Shown one piece after another: positions 53,749 to 63,082 of a stretch of 64,000 nt of DNA. This DNA comes from Pseudalkalibacillus berkeleyi. Lineage in GTDB: Bacteria > Bacillota > Bacilli > Bacillales > Fictibacillaceae. The notes under the pieces are model-generated. The model was not told the origin of the DNA. It ran no database searches and was given only the letters and a program-made list of their open reading frames with translations. The stretch lies in the NCBI RefSeq assembly GCF_021608225.1, contig NZ_JAKIJS010000001.1, positions 2,790,001 to 2,854,000 on the forward strand, written 5' to 3'. How positions within the stretch are numbered: position 1 is the first letter of the stretch; the number at the start of each line of letters is the position of its first letter. The translations under genes were made by a program, and so were the position numbers.

Positions 53749-54674
53749 TAACGAAGGATATTCTCATTATTGGTGGTGGACCTGCAGGCATATCTGCGTC
53801 TATATGGTGTCAGCGGTTGGACCTAGATTATTTGTTGATTGAAGAGAATGACGAATTAGGTGGTCAGCTGAAAGATATTCACAATCGAATCATCGACTAT
53901 CCAGGTAAAATATATGAAAATGGTATGGTCCTCCAGCATCAATTTACAGACCACGTTAAGGAATTAGATTGCAAGTATCATTTAAAAATATCAATCAAAT
54001 CTTTAGATCATGAAAGCCGGACTGTGCTTCTTAACGATGGCGATGGAGAAATGTACATTAAATACAAATATATTATTTTTGCTACAGGTACATCTGTGCG
54101 CAGACTTGAAATTCCAGGTGAACAAGAAATGATTTTACGTGGTGAAATCTATTCAGCCACAAAAGACCGTCACCGATTCCAAGAAAAGAATGTCGTTGTG
54201 GTTGGTGGAGGCGATCGAGCATTTGAGGGCGCTTTATTACTCGCGGAAAGTGGTGCAAATGTCTTTCTCGTGCATCGTTCAAAAAGTTTCAGAGCACGAG
54301 AAGCGTTCAAAAATCCGGTGCGCGCACACTCTAAAATAACAGTCCTGGAAGACACGGTTGTACGAAAAATATATCACGGTGACAAAGGAATCACTGGATT
54401 GGATTTATTTAATCTCCTTGATCAAAGTACAAGCCACATAATAGCTGAGGGTGTTTTTATTCGAATTGGGGTACAGCCGAATACCCGGTATTTGAAAAAA
54501 CATGTTCACGTTGATGAAGAAAATTATGTCGTCGTCAATAACTGTCAACAAACAAGTGACAGTTCAATTTATGCGATTGGGGACGTTTGTACACACCCTG
54601 TATTTTCAAGCATCTCATCTGCTACATCCCAAGGCATGATTGCCGCTAAACATCTTTCACTTAGACTATCGTAG
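53745..54674 (+). CDS. Thioredoxin-reductase-like flavoprotein lacking CxxC
   Basis: 309 residues, TTG start overlapping the nucleotidase stop, behind GGGTGA. FAD motif IIGGGPAGISAS, NADP motif VVVGGGDRAFEGALLLAESG, and C-terminal IYAIGDVC. Where thioredoxin reductase has its redox CATC, this protein has YSATKD, so it cannot be a classical TrxB; a ferredoxin/flavodoxin reductase or other NAD(P)H dehydrogenase role is likely. Confidence 0.85.
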   Translation: MITKDILIIGGGPAGISASIWCQRLDLDYLLIEENDELGGQLKDIHNRIIDYPGKIYENGMVLQHQFTDHVKELDCKYHLKISIKSLDHESRTVLLNDGDGEMYIKYKYIIFATGTSVRRLEIPGEQEMILRGEIYSATKDRHRFQEKNVVVVGGGDRAFEGALLLAESGANVFLVHRSKSFRAREAFKNPVRAHSKITVLEDTVVRKIYHGDKGITGLDLFNLLDQSTSHIIAEGVFIRIGVQPNTRYLKKHVHVDEENYVVVNNCQQTSDSSIYAIGDVCTHPVFSSISSATSQGMIAAKHLSLRLS

Positions 54675-54701
54675 ATTGTGGAATAAGAGAATTTTTCATA
54701 A

Positions 54702-54775
54702 TGCTCAGAAGACGGCGACTCCAGCGGGAAAAGCAACAGACTGAAGACCCCACAGAGCGAGGAAGCTAAGGAACT
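54702..54775 (+). repeat. Second Bacillaceae-type intergenic repeat (single copy here)
   Basis: GACTCCAGCGGGAAAAGCAA followed by AGACCCCACAGAGCGAGGAAGC matches, from memory, a common Bacillus intergenic element. Only one copy in this window. Confidence 0.45.
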
Positions 54776-54803
54776 TCAACTGTTAATATGGTTGTTCTCC
54801 ATC

Positions 54804-54858
54804 AAAAATGGGTTGGATCCGTTGAGCTTATCACTCTACGGCCAACCCATTTCTTTAT
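54804..54858. terminator. Bidirectional terminator between flavoprotein and hflC
   Basis: AAATGGGTTGG and CCAACCCATTT with inner CCGT and ACGG pairing; A and T runs on both sides. Confidence 0.88.
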
Positions 54859-54906
54859 TCAATATATTTTCTCATGATTGGAGCCGTTGCACATTAAAGT
54901 ACGAAC

Positions 54907-55839
54907 TTACTCCAAGTACCCCATGAGTAACCGTGCATATGGTGAATCTTTTGGTAGAATAATCAATGTTTCGTCATCAATTGTCTTTTTATAAGAGTTT
55001 AATGTACGATACAACGAATAGAACTCGCGGTCCTTACTAAAGGATTGGTTATAAATATTGGCAGCTTCTTTTTCACCCTGAGCACGAATTTTCTCCGCCT
55101 CTGCTTGTGCCTTCGCTAATAACTGCTTCACTTCTTTATCAGTGTTCGCTATAATTCGGTTTTTCTCAGCATCCCCTTGTGATAAATACTGCTGTGCCTT
55201 CGTTTCCCGCTCAGATATCATTCGTAAGAATACAGACTCCTCATTTTCATCTGGAAGGTCTGTACGTTTCATACGTACATCTTTAACAATAATTCCAAAA
55301 TTATCTCTATTTAACAAAGTGTTTACTTTCTTCGTTACACGTTCGTTTATGCTTCCCCGTGAAGAGTTTTCATCATTAATAATTTCATCATAATTCAATT
55401 TACCAAGCTCAGAACGGAATATGGAGAAGATGAATTCAGCCATTTTCGCTTCTGCATTTTCAGTCGTACGCAGGTTAGAAATCATTTTCTTCGGATCATC
55501 AATTCGCCAAACTGCATAGTTATCGATAATGATTCGTTTCTTATCCTTTGTGTTGATTTCTGCCTTCGTGACATCATACATCATTTGATATTTTGGTAAA
55601 GTAGAAACGGTTTGGATGAATGGAACCTTATAGCTTAATCCCGGCTCATCAACAATTTTAACAACTTCTCCAAACTGACGGATTACACGGTATTCATTTT
55701 CTTTTACAATAAAAAGATTACTAATGATAAACGCTAAAAGGAGGAGAGTGATGACCCCAAAAATGATTGGTTTCTTATGTCTATTCCAATTGAACGACCT
55801 TTTCTGCTCATTGATGTCATAAATGTTATTATCACTCAT
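54907..55839 (-). CDS. hflC: HflC, SPFH-family regulator of FtsH
   Basis: 310 residues; one N-terminal membrane helix (PIIFGVITLLLLAFIISNLFIV), then the SPFH/band-7 domain (KENEYRVIRQFGEVVKIVDEPGLSYKVPFI) and a coiled tail. Forms a membrane complex with HflK that modulates the FtsH protease. Overlaps hflK by eight bases. Confidence 0.92.
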   Translation of the reverse strand: MSDNNIYDINEQKRSFNWNRHKKPIIFGVITLLLLAFIISNLFIVKENEYRVIRQFGEVVKIVDEPGLSYKVPFIQTVSTLPKYQMMYDVTKAEINTKDKKRIIIDNYAVWRIDDPKKMISNLRTTENAEAKMAEFIFSIFRSELGKLNYDEIINDENSSRGSINERVTKKVNTLLNRDNFGIIVKDVRMKRTDLPDENEESVFLRMISERETKAQQYLSQGDAEKNRIIANTDKEVKQLLAKAQAEAEKIRAQGEKEAANIYNQSFSKDREFYSLYRTLNSYKKTIDDETLIILPKDSPYARLLMGYLE

Positions 55840-56788
55840 TCTTTTTATCCCCCTCTTGTGCCGGAGCAGGCTTCGCCTCTGCAGGACGAATTGGTAAGTA
55901 TTTTAACGTGCCGCCTTCATCACTCATAATGTAAATTTCAGCTTCTGCTAATACTTCATCAAGCGTTTCTAGGACTAGGCGTTCCCTTGTTATCTCTGGT
56001 TGTTTCGTAAATTCAGAGTACAATGCATTAAATGTTGCAACGTCCCCACGTGCCTTCTCAATCCGGGCAGCCTTATCACCTTCAGCTCGGGACATGACTG
56101 CATCCTTCTCACCTTCGGCTTCTTCTTTTTGTTTATTTGAATATTTCTTCGCTTCGTTTATTTTCGTATTCATTGTTTCACGCGCATCAGTAACCTTCGT
56201 AAATGCACGTCGGACTTCTTTATTAGGTAGATCGACATCTTGAAGCTTTACAGCTAAAATAGAAACCCCGATATCATACTCTTCGATTAGTTTAACTAAT
56301 AAATCTCTAACTTCTGCTTCAATTTCTGCTTTTCCAGATGTCAATGATTCGTCAATCGTAGATGTCCCGATAATCCCTCTTAATGATGCTGAAGTAGCAT
56401 TATAAAGAATTTGCTTCGGATCATTTGTTGCGTACAAAAACGCTTTCGGATCCGTGATTTTCCATTGTACAACCATATCAGCTAGTACAATATTTTCATC
56501 CCCTGTAATCATCTTCGTATCCTCTGGAAACTCTTTTGTCACTTCTCCATCGACTTCTTCATAGCCGAATTGCAAACTGAATGTTTCCTTTGAGAATTTT
56601 CGTACGTTTTGAACCGGCCATGGCATCTTGAAATGTAGACCAGATGTAATAATCCCTTCCTCCACCTGACCAAACGTTTCAATAACCGCTTGTTCGGATT
56701 CATCTACAGTGTAAACACTTGTGAATAATGCTGCAGCAACTAACAACCCAAGTGGTATGAAGATAATTAATTTCATTGTGCGATTCAC
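55832..56788 (-). CDS. hflK: HflK, SPFH-family regulator of FtsH
   Basis: 318 residues from the GTG at 56788 behind AAAGGGGG; the TTG at 56797 lies too close to that site. One N-terminal helix (KLIIFIPLGLLVAAALFTSV), then a band-7 domain (SEQAVIETFGQVEEGIITSG). Shorter N-terminus than the proteobacterial form (no Gly-rich region). Not present in B. subtilis, so a lineage-variable gene. Confidence 0.9.
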   Translation of the reverse strand: MNRTMKLIIFIPLGLLVAAALFTSVYTVDESEQAVIETFGQVEEGIITSGLHFKMPWPVQNVRKFSKETFSLQFGYEEVDGEVTKEFPEDTKMITGDENIVLADMVVQWKITDPKAFLYATNDPKQILYNATSASLRGIIGTSTIDESLTSGKAEIEAEVRDLLVKLIEEYDIGVSILAVKLQDVDLPNKEVRRAFTKVTDARETMNTKINEAKKYSNKQKEEAEGEKDAVMSRAEGDKAARIEKARGDVATFNALYSEFTKQPEITRERLVLETLDEVLAEAEIYIMSDEGGTLKYLPIRPAEAKPAPAQEGDKKNE

Positions 56789-56904
56789 TTGTTGCAACCC
56801 CCTTTATATACTTCCTTATTGATTTATACGTTCATAAGACCGTTTGGTTTCGTAAAAATTTTAATAGTAAATGAATGTAACACTTCTAATAAAAATCTTT
56901 TCAT

Positions 56905-56938
56905 GAAAAAACTACCTCAGAATTGTTCGAGGTAGTTG
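56905..56938 (-). terminator. Terminator of the penicillin acylase
   Basis: AACTACCTC and GAGGTAGTT stem followed by a T run on the minus strand. Confidence 0.9.
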
Positions 56939-56978
56939 AATTTACACATGACCTATGAACCTATTTAAGTATAGCACA

Positions 56979-59378
56979 CTAGTTACTCGGTACTAGCTTG
57001 AGTTGGTGTCCATTTTCGTAGTCACGTTTGTTTATGCTAGTTGTGTGGTAGGTTCCGTTCGCCCAGTCTAACACTTGATCATCGTACCAGGTGCTTAACA
57101 CATGCCCTGACTGCCCTGGGCCTACAATATTTTGGCTTTGTTCAATGTTGGCAAGATCGACGATCGTTCTCCACGCTGCCCCGTGGTTGACCTTCCCAGT
57201 CTTTTTGCTCCATCCAGCTGCCATGACGGTTACTCGACTCCCCCCTACCTCCACTTCATTGGGATTGAATAACAATTGTAAGGGCGAAGTAGAGCCTAGC
57301 GGATGTTCAAATAATAAGGAGTGATATTTCCCCCAGCGCCAATCTTCTATATCCTTTCCTTGAAGAGTCGTAGCTTCTGATACAGCTTGTTGAAATGCTT
57401 TCGTAGCTACTTCTGTAATTCCACCTGCCTCTTTCATCCAAATACTTGATTTTCCTTGGTCAGCACCTCGAATCAATTCATCCACGACTTGCGCTCGACC
57501 ATCAAAAAACTTCATCATTTTAGGATCAATTTGTTTTTCAAATAATTGATCACTGATCGCATACATCCATAAATGAAACAATAGAGGAGCGCCAGATTCT
57601 TTACGGTCTATATAATCCCATTTTCCAACAAGTCTATAGGCTTGTTGTTCTCGCTCACTGAGATTTAATGGATCCATTTTAGGTAAAAGGATTTTCACCA
57701 TTTCTTCGGCTTGCAAATTGTACTTATCCATCTGTAGCTCTTTCATCTCTTGCGTTTTCAACGGACCAATACCCGACAAAATCTCCACTATTCTTTCTTG
57801 TCGATAGGGTTGTGCCCAAGTGTGGGTAATATGGTAAGGGTAGTCATCATCAACGATTTTATTATTTGCGGTGGCAATGTAACCTTTACTCGGATTGACA
57901 ATCGTCGGAAGCTCTTCCCAAGGTACAAAGCCTTCCCATTCATATTCACCTGTCCAACCAGGGACGGGTAGTAAGCTATCACCCTTGCTCCGAATCGGAA
58001 TCAATCCATTTGCTCGATAAGCGATATCCCCGTCTACAGAAGCAAATACAAAGTTTTGAGCAGGGGTATGAAAATACGTCAGAGCCTCTTTAAAAGAAGA
58101 CCAATCATCTGCCTGGTTCATCCGAAGCACTGCTTCTAGCTCAGTAGAGGGTTGTAGAGCTGTCCATTTTAATGCTAAAGCTGTATCCTCTTCCTTGTAT
58201 CGAGCAAATTCCGAAATGATTGGACCATGGCGTGTAATCGTTACTTGATGGTCTACTGTTGCACCATCCTTCACCTTGATAGGTTCTTTGATGATTTCAG
58301 CCTCTTCCCATTCATTTTTATACAAGAATTGATCGGGTTTATTCGGATTTCGCTTCTCAATATATAAATCCTGAACATCGGGTCCTACGTTCGTCACGCC
58401 CCAAGCAATCTGTTCATTGTGTCCGACGATGATCCCTGGAATACCTGCAAAAATAACACCACTTACGTTTAAACGATCTGTTTTCAAATGTGTTTCGTAC
58501 CAGATGGAGGGCGTACCTAATCCAAGGTGTGGATCATTTGCTAGGATAGGAAGGCCACTCTCGGTTTTCTGTCCCGATACAACCCAATTGTTACTGCCAT
58601 TAAAAGGATCAGGAATAACAGCACTAGCTAGCGATTCTTCGATGTTGACTGGATTATTTTTCGCTTCTGATATAATCATCGCACCGTCGTCTGGATAGGC
58701 AGGAAATAATTCCAATGCTTTTTCTTCAGGAAAGTTTTGAACCAAATAATGTCGAAATGCTTGTCCTTCCCAATGGCCACCAAGGTCAAAGGCCATGTAT
58801 TTGGCGATCGTAAGGGAATCTACTGGACTCCACTTCTTCGGTTCAAAATCTAGTATCGTGTATTCTGGTGGGAGTTTGTTCTTATCAATCGCTTCTTTTA
58901 TGTAAGCATTGACGCCATCGGTGTACCAATTTAATACGTTACGGGCTTCTTCTGAATATTGATCTAGTGAACGTTCGGCTGCTCGCCTCAGACCTAGCGT
59001 TCTGAAGAAACGATCTCGATCAAGTGTGGCTTCTCCAATCACTTCACTTAATTGGCCTGATGCAAGCCGTCTACTCAAATCCATCTGGAATAAGCGGTCC
59101 TGGGCGGTAACGTATCCTTGAGCAGTATATAAATCTCTTGGGGAGTTAGCTTCGATATGAGGCGTTCCCGACTTGTCCCGAATAACCGATACTGGCTCGT
59201 TAATTCCAGCCAGAACAATCTCCCCTTTTGTTTCTGGGAGGCTACGTTGAAGAATATAAATGACTACGGAAGAAAGAATTAAAACGAAGATAAGAATAAT
59301 AATGAAACCAATCGTAAACCCTCTTCGAAGCTTATTGCTCCGACTGGTCTTATACGCTCTTTCAATCACCTTTTCCAT
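56979..59378 (-). CDS. Penicillin acylase family protein
   Basis: 799 residues. N-terminal membrane helix (21-43), then the acylase alpha part; the beta part starts at the Ntn nucleophile Ser262 in FNGSNNWVVSG, so autocatalytic cleavage is expected. Further marks: ANDPHLGL and the GHNEQIAWGVTNVG block. May cleave acyl-homoserine lactones, penicillins or other N-acyl compounds; substrate not inferable. Signal-anchored, so external. Confidence 0.92.
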   Translation of the reverse strand: MEKVIERAYKTSRSNKLRRGFTIGFIIILIFVLILSSVVIYILQRSLPETKGEIVLAGINEPVSVIRDKSGTPHIEANSPRDLYTAQGYVTAQDRLFQMDLSRRLASGQLSEVIGEATLDRDRFFRTLGLRRAAERSLDQYSEEARNVLNWYTDGVNAYIKEAIDKNKLPPEYTILDFEPKKWSPVDSLTIAKYMAFDLGGHWEGQAFRHYLVQNFPEEKALELFPAYPDDGAMIISEAKNNPVNIEESLASAVIPDPFNGSNNWVVSGQKTESGLPILANDPHLGLGTPSIWYETHLKTDRLNVSGVIFAGIPGIIVGHNEQIAWGVTNVGPDVQDLYIEKRNPNKPDQFLYKNEWEEAEIIKEPIKVKDGATVDHQVTITRHGPIISEFARYKEEDTALALKWTALQPSTELEAVLRMNQADDWSSFKEALTYFHTPAQNFVFASVDGDIAYRANGLIPIRSKGDSLLPVPGWTGEYEWEGFVPWEELPTIVNPSKGYIATANNKIVDDDYPYHITHTWAQPYRQERIVEILSGIGPLKTQEMKELQMDKYNLQAEEMVKILLPKMDPLNLSEREQQAYRLVGKWDYIDRKESGAPLLFHLWMYAISDQLFEKQIDPKMMKFFDGRAQVVDELIRGADQGKSSIWMKEAGGITEVATKAFQQAVSEATTLQGKDIEDWRWGKYHSLLFEHPLGSTSPLQLLFNPNEVEVGGSRVTVMAAGWSKKTGKVNHGAAWRTIVDLANIEQSQNIVGPGQSGHVLSTWYDDQVLDWANGTYHTTSINKRDYENGHQLKLVPSN

Positions 59379-59399
59379 TCTTTCTCCCCTTCCACCTGT

Positions 59400-60239
59400 T
59401 TATTCTGATTTCACACTATGACGTAACATACACGCTCGCTTCAATTGTTCAGTTAAATGAATTTGAGGTATGTGATCTTCGATTAACTTTCCGGTTTCTT
59501 GAATGAGAACCTCAAGTTTTTTTACTGAATTTTTTTTGTCAGGACTTGTTACTATTTCTGTTATACGTTCTACGTAACAATTTGGTTTCAATACCATCCT
59601 ATCTACTGTTTCTGAGAGCCATTTCAATCCTGGGTGATGAATATACGTGTCATTAAGTGCGTGTAGAGCAATCAAATTCTTACTGCAAACGTCTATGATC
59701 GTTTTTTGTAGAAATAATGAATCGTCTCTATGTACAAGTGCTTCGCGATTTTGCCAAGGACCTCCAAATTCAAATGCACGCTCAATTAATCTCGCTTTCA
59801 AACGCTGTGGATACGGGTAAATCTCTTTGACTTTCTGATTAAACATTTCCTCCCCTTTATACGGTTTACCATCAGCTATCGCAGCAATTAGACACTGTTT
59901 TGTCATTGAAAGATCACCTAATTTCAACTCTTCGATAAATTGATCGACTGTTTCCATTAGGAAGCTACTTATTTCAAATTTAGTACCATCAACGATGTAC
60001 GATTCGGACCACTCTAAGTCTTCATATGGATGGAAATTAATGATTTTACCACCAACTCTATTAATCGGTTCCAACCTATCCTCATCGAGAGGAGGTTCTT
60101 TCCATAGTAAAAATAATTCGATATCAGAGAACTGGTCTTCCCAGCCCTTCGAAACCGATCCCCCTAAGAAAACAACCTCTAACTTAGGGTTATGTTTGTA
60201 ATCGTTCGCCATTTTTCGTGCTTGTTCTCTTAATGTCAT
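59400..60239 (-). CDS. Nucleotidyltransferase-domain protein
   Basis: 279 residues from the ATG at 60239, seven bases after TTAGGAG; the longer frame (to 60389) has no ribosome site. Core motif FLGGSVSKGWEDQFSDIELFL is the GS...DxE pattern of the minimal nucleotidyltransferase fold (second Asp as Glu), followed by a helical substrate-binding part. Aminoglycoside-nucleotidyltransferase-like; real substrate unknown. Confidence 0.8.
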   Translation of the reverse strand: MTLREQARKMANDYKHNPKLEVVFLGGSVSKGWEDQFSDIELFLLWKEPPLDEDRLEPINRVGGKIINFHPYEDLEWSESYIVDGTKFEISSFLMETVDQFIEELKLGDLSMTKQCLIAAIADGKPYKGEEMFNQKVKEIYPYPQRLKARLIERAFEFGGPWQNREALVHRDDSLFLQKTIIDVCSKNLIALHALNDTYIHHPGLKWLSETVDRMVLKPNCYVERITEIVTSPDKKNSVKKLEVLIQETGKLIEDHIPQIHLTEQLKRACMLRHSVKSE

Positions 60240-60495
60240 ATACATTCTCCTAATAATATTGCGTTCATTACAGATGATATCAAAATTTTCCGAAAAAAAC
60301 TGTCGTATTTTGGTAAAATGTTGAAAAAGTAATCTAGAATGACATGATGCATAGATACCTCTTGAGTCCTCTATCATGTATACCCCCACTATGGCGGGAG
60401 AAGATTAGAACATATATGAATAGCAACCAAATTTTACCCCTGTCCTTATTTCTGATAAATTTATTCTAGAGACTACACTTTAAGGGAGTGTCAAC

Positions 60496-61596
60496 ATGCT
60501 GGGCTGGTATAACACAACACTTGAATATGTTACCGATCTTGATTTCTGGATCGATATCGGAATTGCGCTTGCCATTTTTATTGGCTTTGTTTTATTTCGC
60601 AAATTGTTTACGAAATATATATTCAAACTCATCTCGAGGACGACTGATAAATCTTCTACTCAAGTACTACATAAAATATTACTCGCATTTGAACGACCGT
60701 TATATGTTTTTTTCATTTTTCTAGGACTATATATGGCCTATCAATCGTTAGAAATCAGTCGTGAAGTCTATCAAGTACCTTCACGTCTCTACCGTTCATC
60801 GGTCATTTTAGTCATCACATGGGGGCTCGTCAACCTATCTTCCTCCTCATCGATTTTGTTCAATCGATTTCAACATCGGTTAGATCTACAAGTCGATCAA
60901 ATTTTGATTCCTTTCATTTCAAGGGTGTTGAAATTCGTCATCGTTGCAGTAAGTATTAGTGTACTTGCGCAGGAATGGGGATATAACGTAAATGGATTCG
61001 TAGCTGGACTGGGGATAGGTGGACTCGCATTCGCTCTTGCAGCGAAAGAGTCATTGTCCAATCTTTTCGGCGGAATTGTCATCATCATCGAACGTCCTTT
61101 CTCAATCGGTGATTGGATTCAAACGCCTTCTGTTGATGGTATTGTAGAAGACATCAACTTCCGAAGTACGAAGGTTCGTACGTTTGCAGATGCACTCGTG
61201 ACGGTACCAAATGCCAATATCTCAAATGAGGCAATCACAAACTGGACAAGAATGCGTAAGCGTCGAGTGTTCTTCAATCTAGGTGTCACTTACACAACAC
61301 CGAAAGACAAGCTTGAAACGTGCGTGAAACAAATCAAGACATTATTAACAGAGCATAAAGAAGTGCACCCGGAATTTATCGAAGTGCGATTTGATAAATA
61401 CAATGATAGCAGTTTAGATATTCTGATTTACTTCTATACGAAAACTACTGCATGGATTAACTACCTTGAAGTGAAGGAAGACATCAACTATAGAATCATG
61501 GAAATCCTTGATCGAGAAGGTGTTTCTGTTGCATTCCCAAGCAGAAGTATTTATATGGAAAAAGAAGATACAGCTGAATCGGGTGAAAAAGAATGA
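60496..61596 (+). CDS. MscS-family mechanosensitive channel
   Basis: 366 residues. Three or four N-terminal helices, then the MscS core with the glycine/alanine pore helix (GLGIGGLAFALAAKESLSNLFGG) and the beta domain RPFSIGDWIQ. Releases solutes on osmotic downshock. Overlaps the GNAT gene (ATGA). Confidence 0.93.
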   Translation: MLGWYNTTLEYVTDLDFWIDIGIALAIFIGFVLFRKLFTKYIFKLISRTTDKSSTQVLHKILLAFERPLYVFFIFLGLYMAYQSLEISREVYQVPSRLYRSSVILVITWGLVNLSSSSSILFNRFQHRLDLQVDQILIPFISRVLKFVIVAVSISVLAQEWGYNVNGFVAGLGIGGLAFALAAKESLSNLFGGIVIIIERPFSIGDWIQTPSVDGIVEDINFRSTKVRTFADALVTVPNANISNEAITNWTRMRKRRVFFNLGVTYTTPKDKLETCVKQIKTLLTEHKEVHPEFIEVRFDKYNDSSLDILIYFYTKTTAWINYLEVKEDINYRIMEILDREGVSVAFPSRSIYMEKEDTAESGEKE

Positions 61597-62465
61597 AACT
61601 AACGATTCGTCCTTTCGAAGATGAACGTGATATGGATTTACAGTATGCATTCTGGGAATCTGTCACAGCAGATCTTCCGTATGCATGGAAGCCGACATTA
61701 TCACCGATCCACTTTAAAGATCAAAAGAAATTCGATCCGAAGACGCGTTGTTTCGCATTCGATGGGGATGAGTTAGTAGGACATATGGGATTTACAGGTG
61801 AAGGGAAATTTGTTTCATTAGGTTACCCATGGGTACGTGAAGGTTACGAAGGTGTGCTTCAGGAAGAAATGTTTGAACGGATTCATGGATATGCTGTGAG
61901 CTCAGATTATGGCGCTGAAATGATTGCACAAAGATTTCGATCCCAATGGAAAGATCAAATCGCTTTTTTCAAAAGTAAAGGGTTTGAAGAAACGGGGCGT
62001 TCACCCATTTATGGTAGACCCGTTACAACAAATGACCTGCCGAGGGACGGTAATGATTATCAAGTAGCTGTGGAGACTGGTTTCAATATTGAGACCTTCG
62101 TTTCGGTAGCGGAGCAAAACGATGCCACAACTGAACAGGACCTCACCTTTTATCGATCCTATTATAATTCTGTCGATTTTGACTTTGCAGTAGCTTGTAA
62201 TCTTGAAAATACGACTGTTGCCTATTTCGGGGTGACGGTTCGAAAAGATACGGGTTATTCTGAAATCATTGCTTTTACCAATGCACAAGGTGATAGCAAA
62301 ACCTTCCGAGAAGGTTTGTCGGAAGTCATGCGTGAGCTTACTAGAAGAGGTGCAAAAGAAGTCGGCATCTATGAAGCTTCAGCACCGGAAAAAGAGGATC
62401 TAACCGACTTTAACTTCAAGCAAATTACGGAAGACGTCATGCTGATGAAGAAGGTTAATCATTGA
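61593..62465 (+). CDS. GNAT-family acetyltransferase (two-domain)
   Basis: 290 residues, long enough for two GNAT-like halves: residues 1-140 (IRPFEDERDMDLQYAFWES, YAVSSDYGAEMIAQRF) and 150-290. The central acetyl-CoA loop is not canonical in either half. Coupled to mscS by an ATGA overlap. A strong hairpin follows. Confidence 0.78.
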   Translation: MKLTIRPFEDERDMDLQYAFWESVTADLPYAWKPTLSPIHFKDQKKFDPKTRCFAFDGDELVGHMGFTGEGKFVSLGYPWVREGYEGVLQEEMFERIHGYAVSSDYGAEMIAQRFRSQWKDQIAFFKSKGFEETGRSPIYGRPVTTNDLPRDGNDYQVAVETGFNIETFVSVAEQNDATTEQDLTFYRSYYNSVDFDFAVACNLENTTVAYFGVTVRKDTGYSEIIAFTNAQGDSKTFREGLSEVMRELTRRGAKEVGIYEASAPEKEDLTDFNFKQITEDVMLMKKVNH

Positions 62466-62467
62466 TT

Positions 62468-62504
62468 TTGAAAGCGACCCATTTATGGGTCGCTTTCATC
62501 TTTT
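62468..62504. terminator. Bidirectional terminator between GNAT and DUF2188 genes
   Basis: GAAAGCGACCCA and TGGGTCGCTTTC, 12-bp perfect stem with a TTTA loop. Confidence 0.92.
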
Positions 62505-62508
62505 CATA

Positions 62509-62727
62509 TTATCCATTCGTCGAGTATTTACTTACGTCCTCAATTTCGCCATTTTCTCTATGAAGTACGACTTGGCTTGGCCGCGCTTCGTCTGCTAATT
62601 TTCTCGCCTCATCTGTTGCGATGTCTTTCTTATCAAAGGTTTTTTCTGCGTGATCTCTGCCTTCAATCTTGATATCCCATTTGTTCTTTTCTTCATTTGG
62701 AACTACATGAAATATTTTTGCTTCCAC
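62509..62727 (-). CDS. DUF2188 family protein
   Basis: 72 residues. FHVVPNEEKNKWDIKIEG and the ARPSQVVLHRENGEIED block are the DUF2188 signature. Start behind AAGGAGG. Function unknown, common in spore formers. Confidence 0.88.
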   Translation of the reverse strand: MEAKIFHVVPNEEKNKWDIKIEGRDHAEKTFDKKDIATDEARKLADEARPSQVVLHRENGEIEDVSKYSTNG

Positions 62728-62846
62728 GATTTATTCCTCCTTAAATGATTTGTGTAAATCATATACCCGGATTGTAAATTTTTACACATCGTATACGAGT
62801 GAATCATCCTCTTTTCGGTGAAAGTAACGATACGGAGGTGAACATT

Positions 62847-62969
62847 TTGAAGAAAAAGAAGAAAGATCCAACAACGATCGGATTACCGTCCTCTCAACCG
62901 GAAGGACAAGGAACGGGATATGAAAAAGGTGCTGGTCTAGATTCAGCGCGAAAAAAGAAGAAGAAATAG
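62847..62969 (+). CDS. Lysine-rich 40-residue protein
   Basis: TTG start six bases after GGAGGTG. Peptide starts MKKKKKDPTTIG and ends SARKKKKK, with a Gly/Gln/Glu centre. Both ends are runs of lysine. No family recognised; the composition resembles minor small acid-soluble spore proteins, but the sequence does not match one I know. Confidence 0.6.
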   Translation: MKKKKKDPTTIGLPSSQPEGQGTGYEKGAGLDSARKKKKK

Positions 62970-63082
62970 ATTATATCGGGGCATGTATTCATTTCGGTGC
63001 CCCACAACATATTAATTGGAATAAGCTTCACTCATATCGGGTACATAAGAAATAAGAAGCTATGAAGATATTGGAGGCATAT

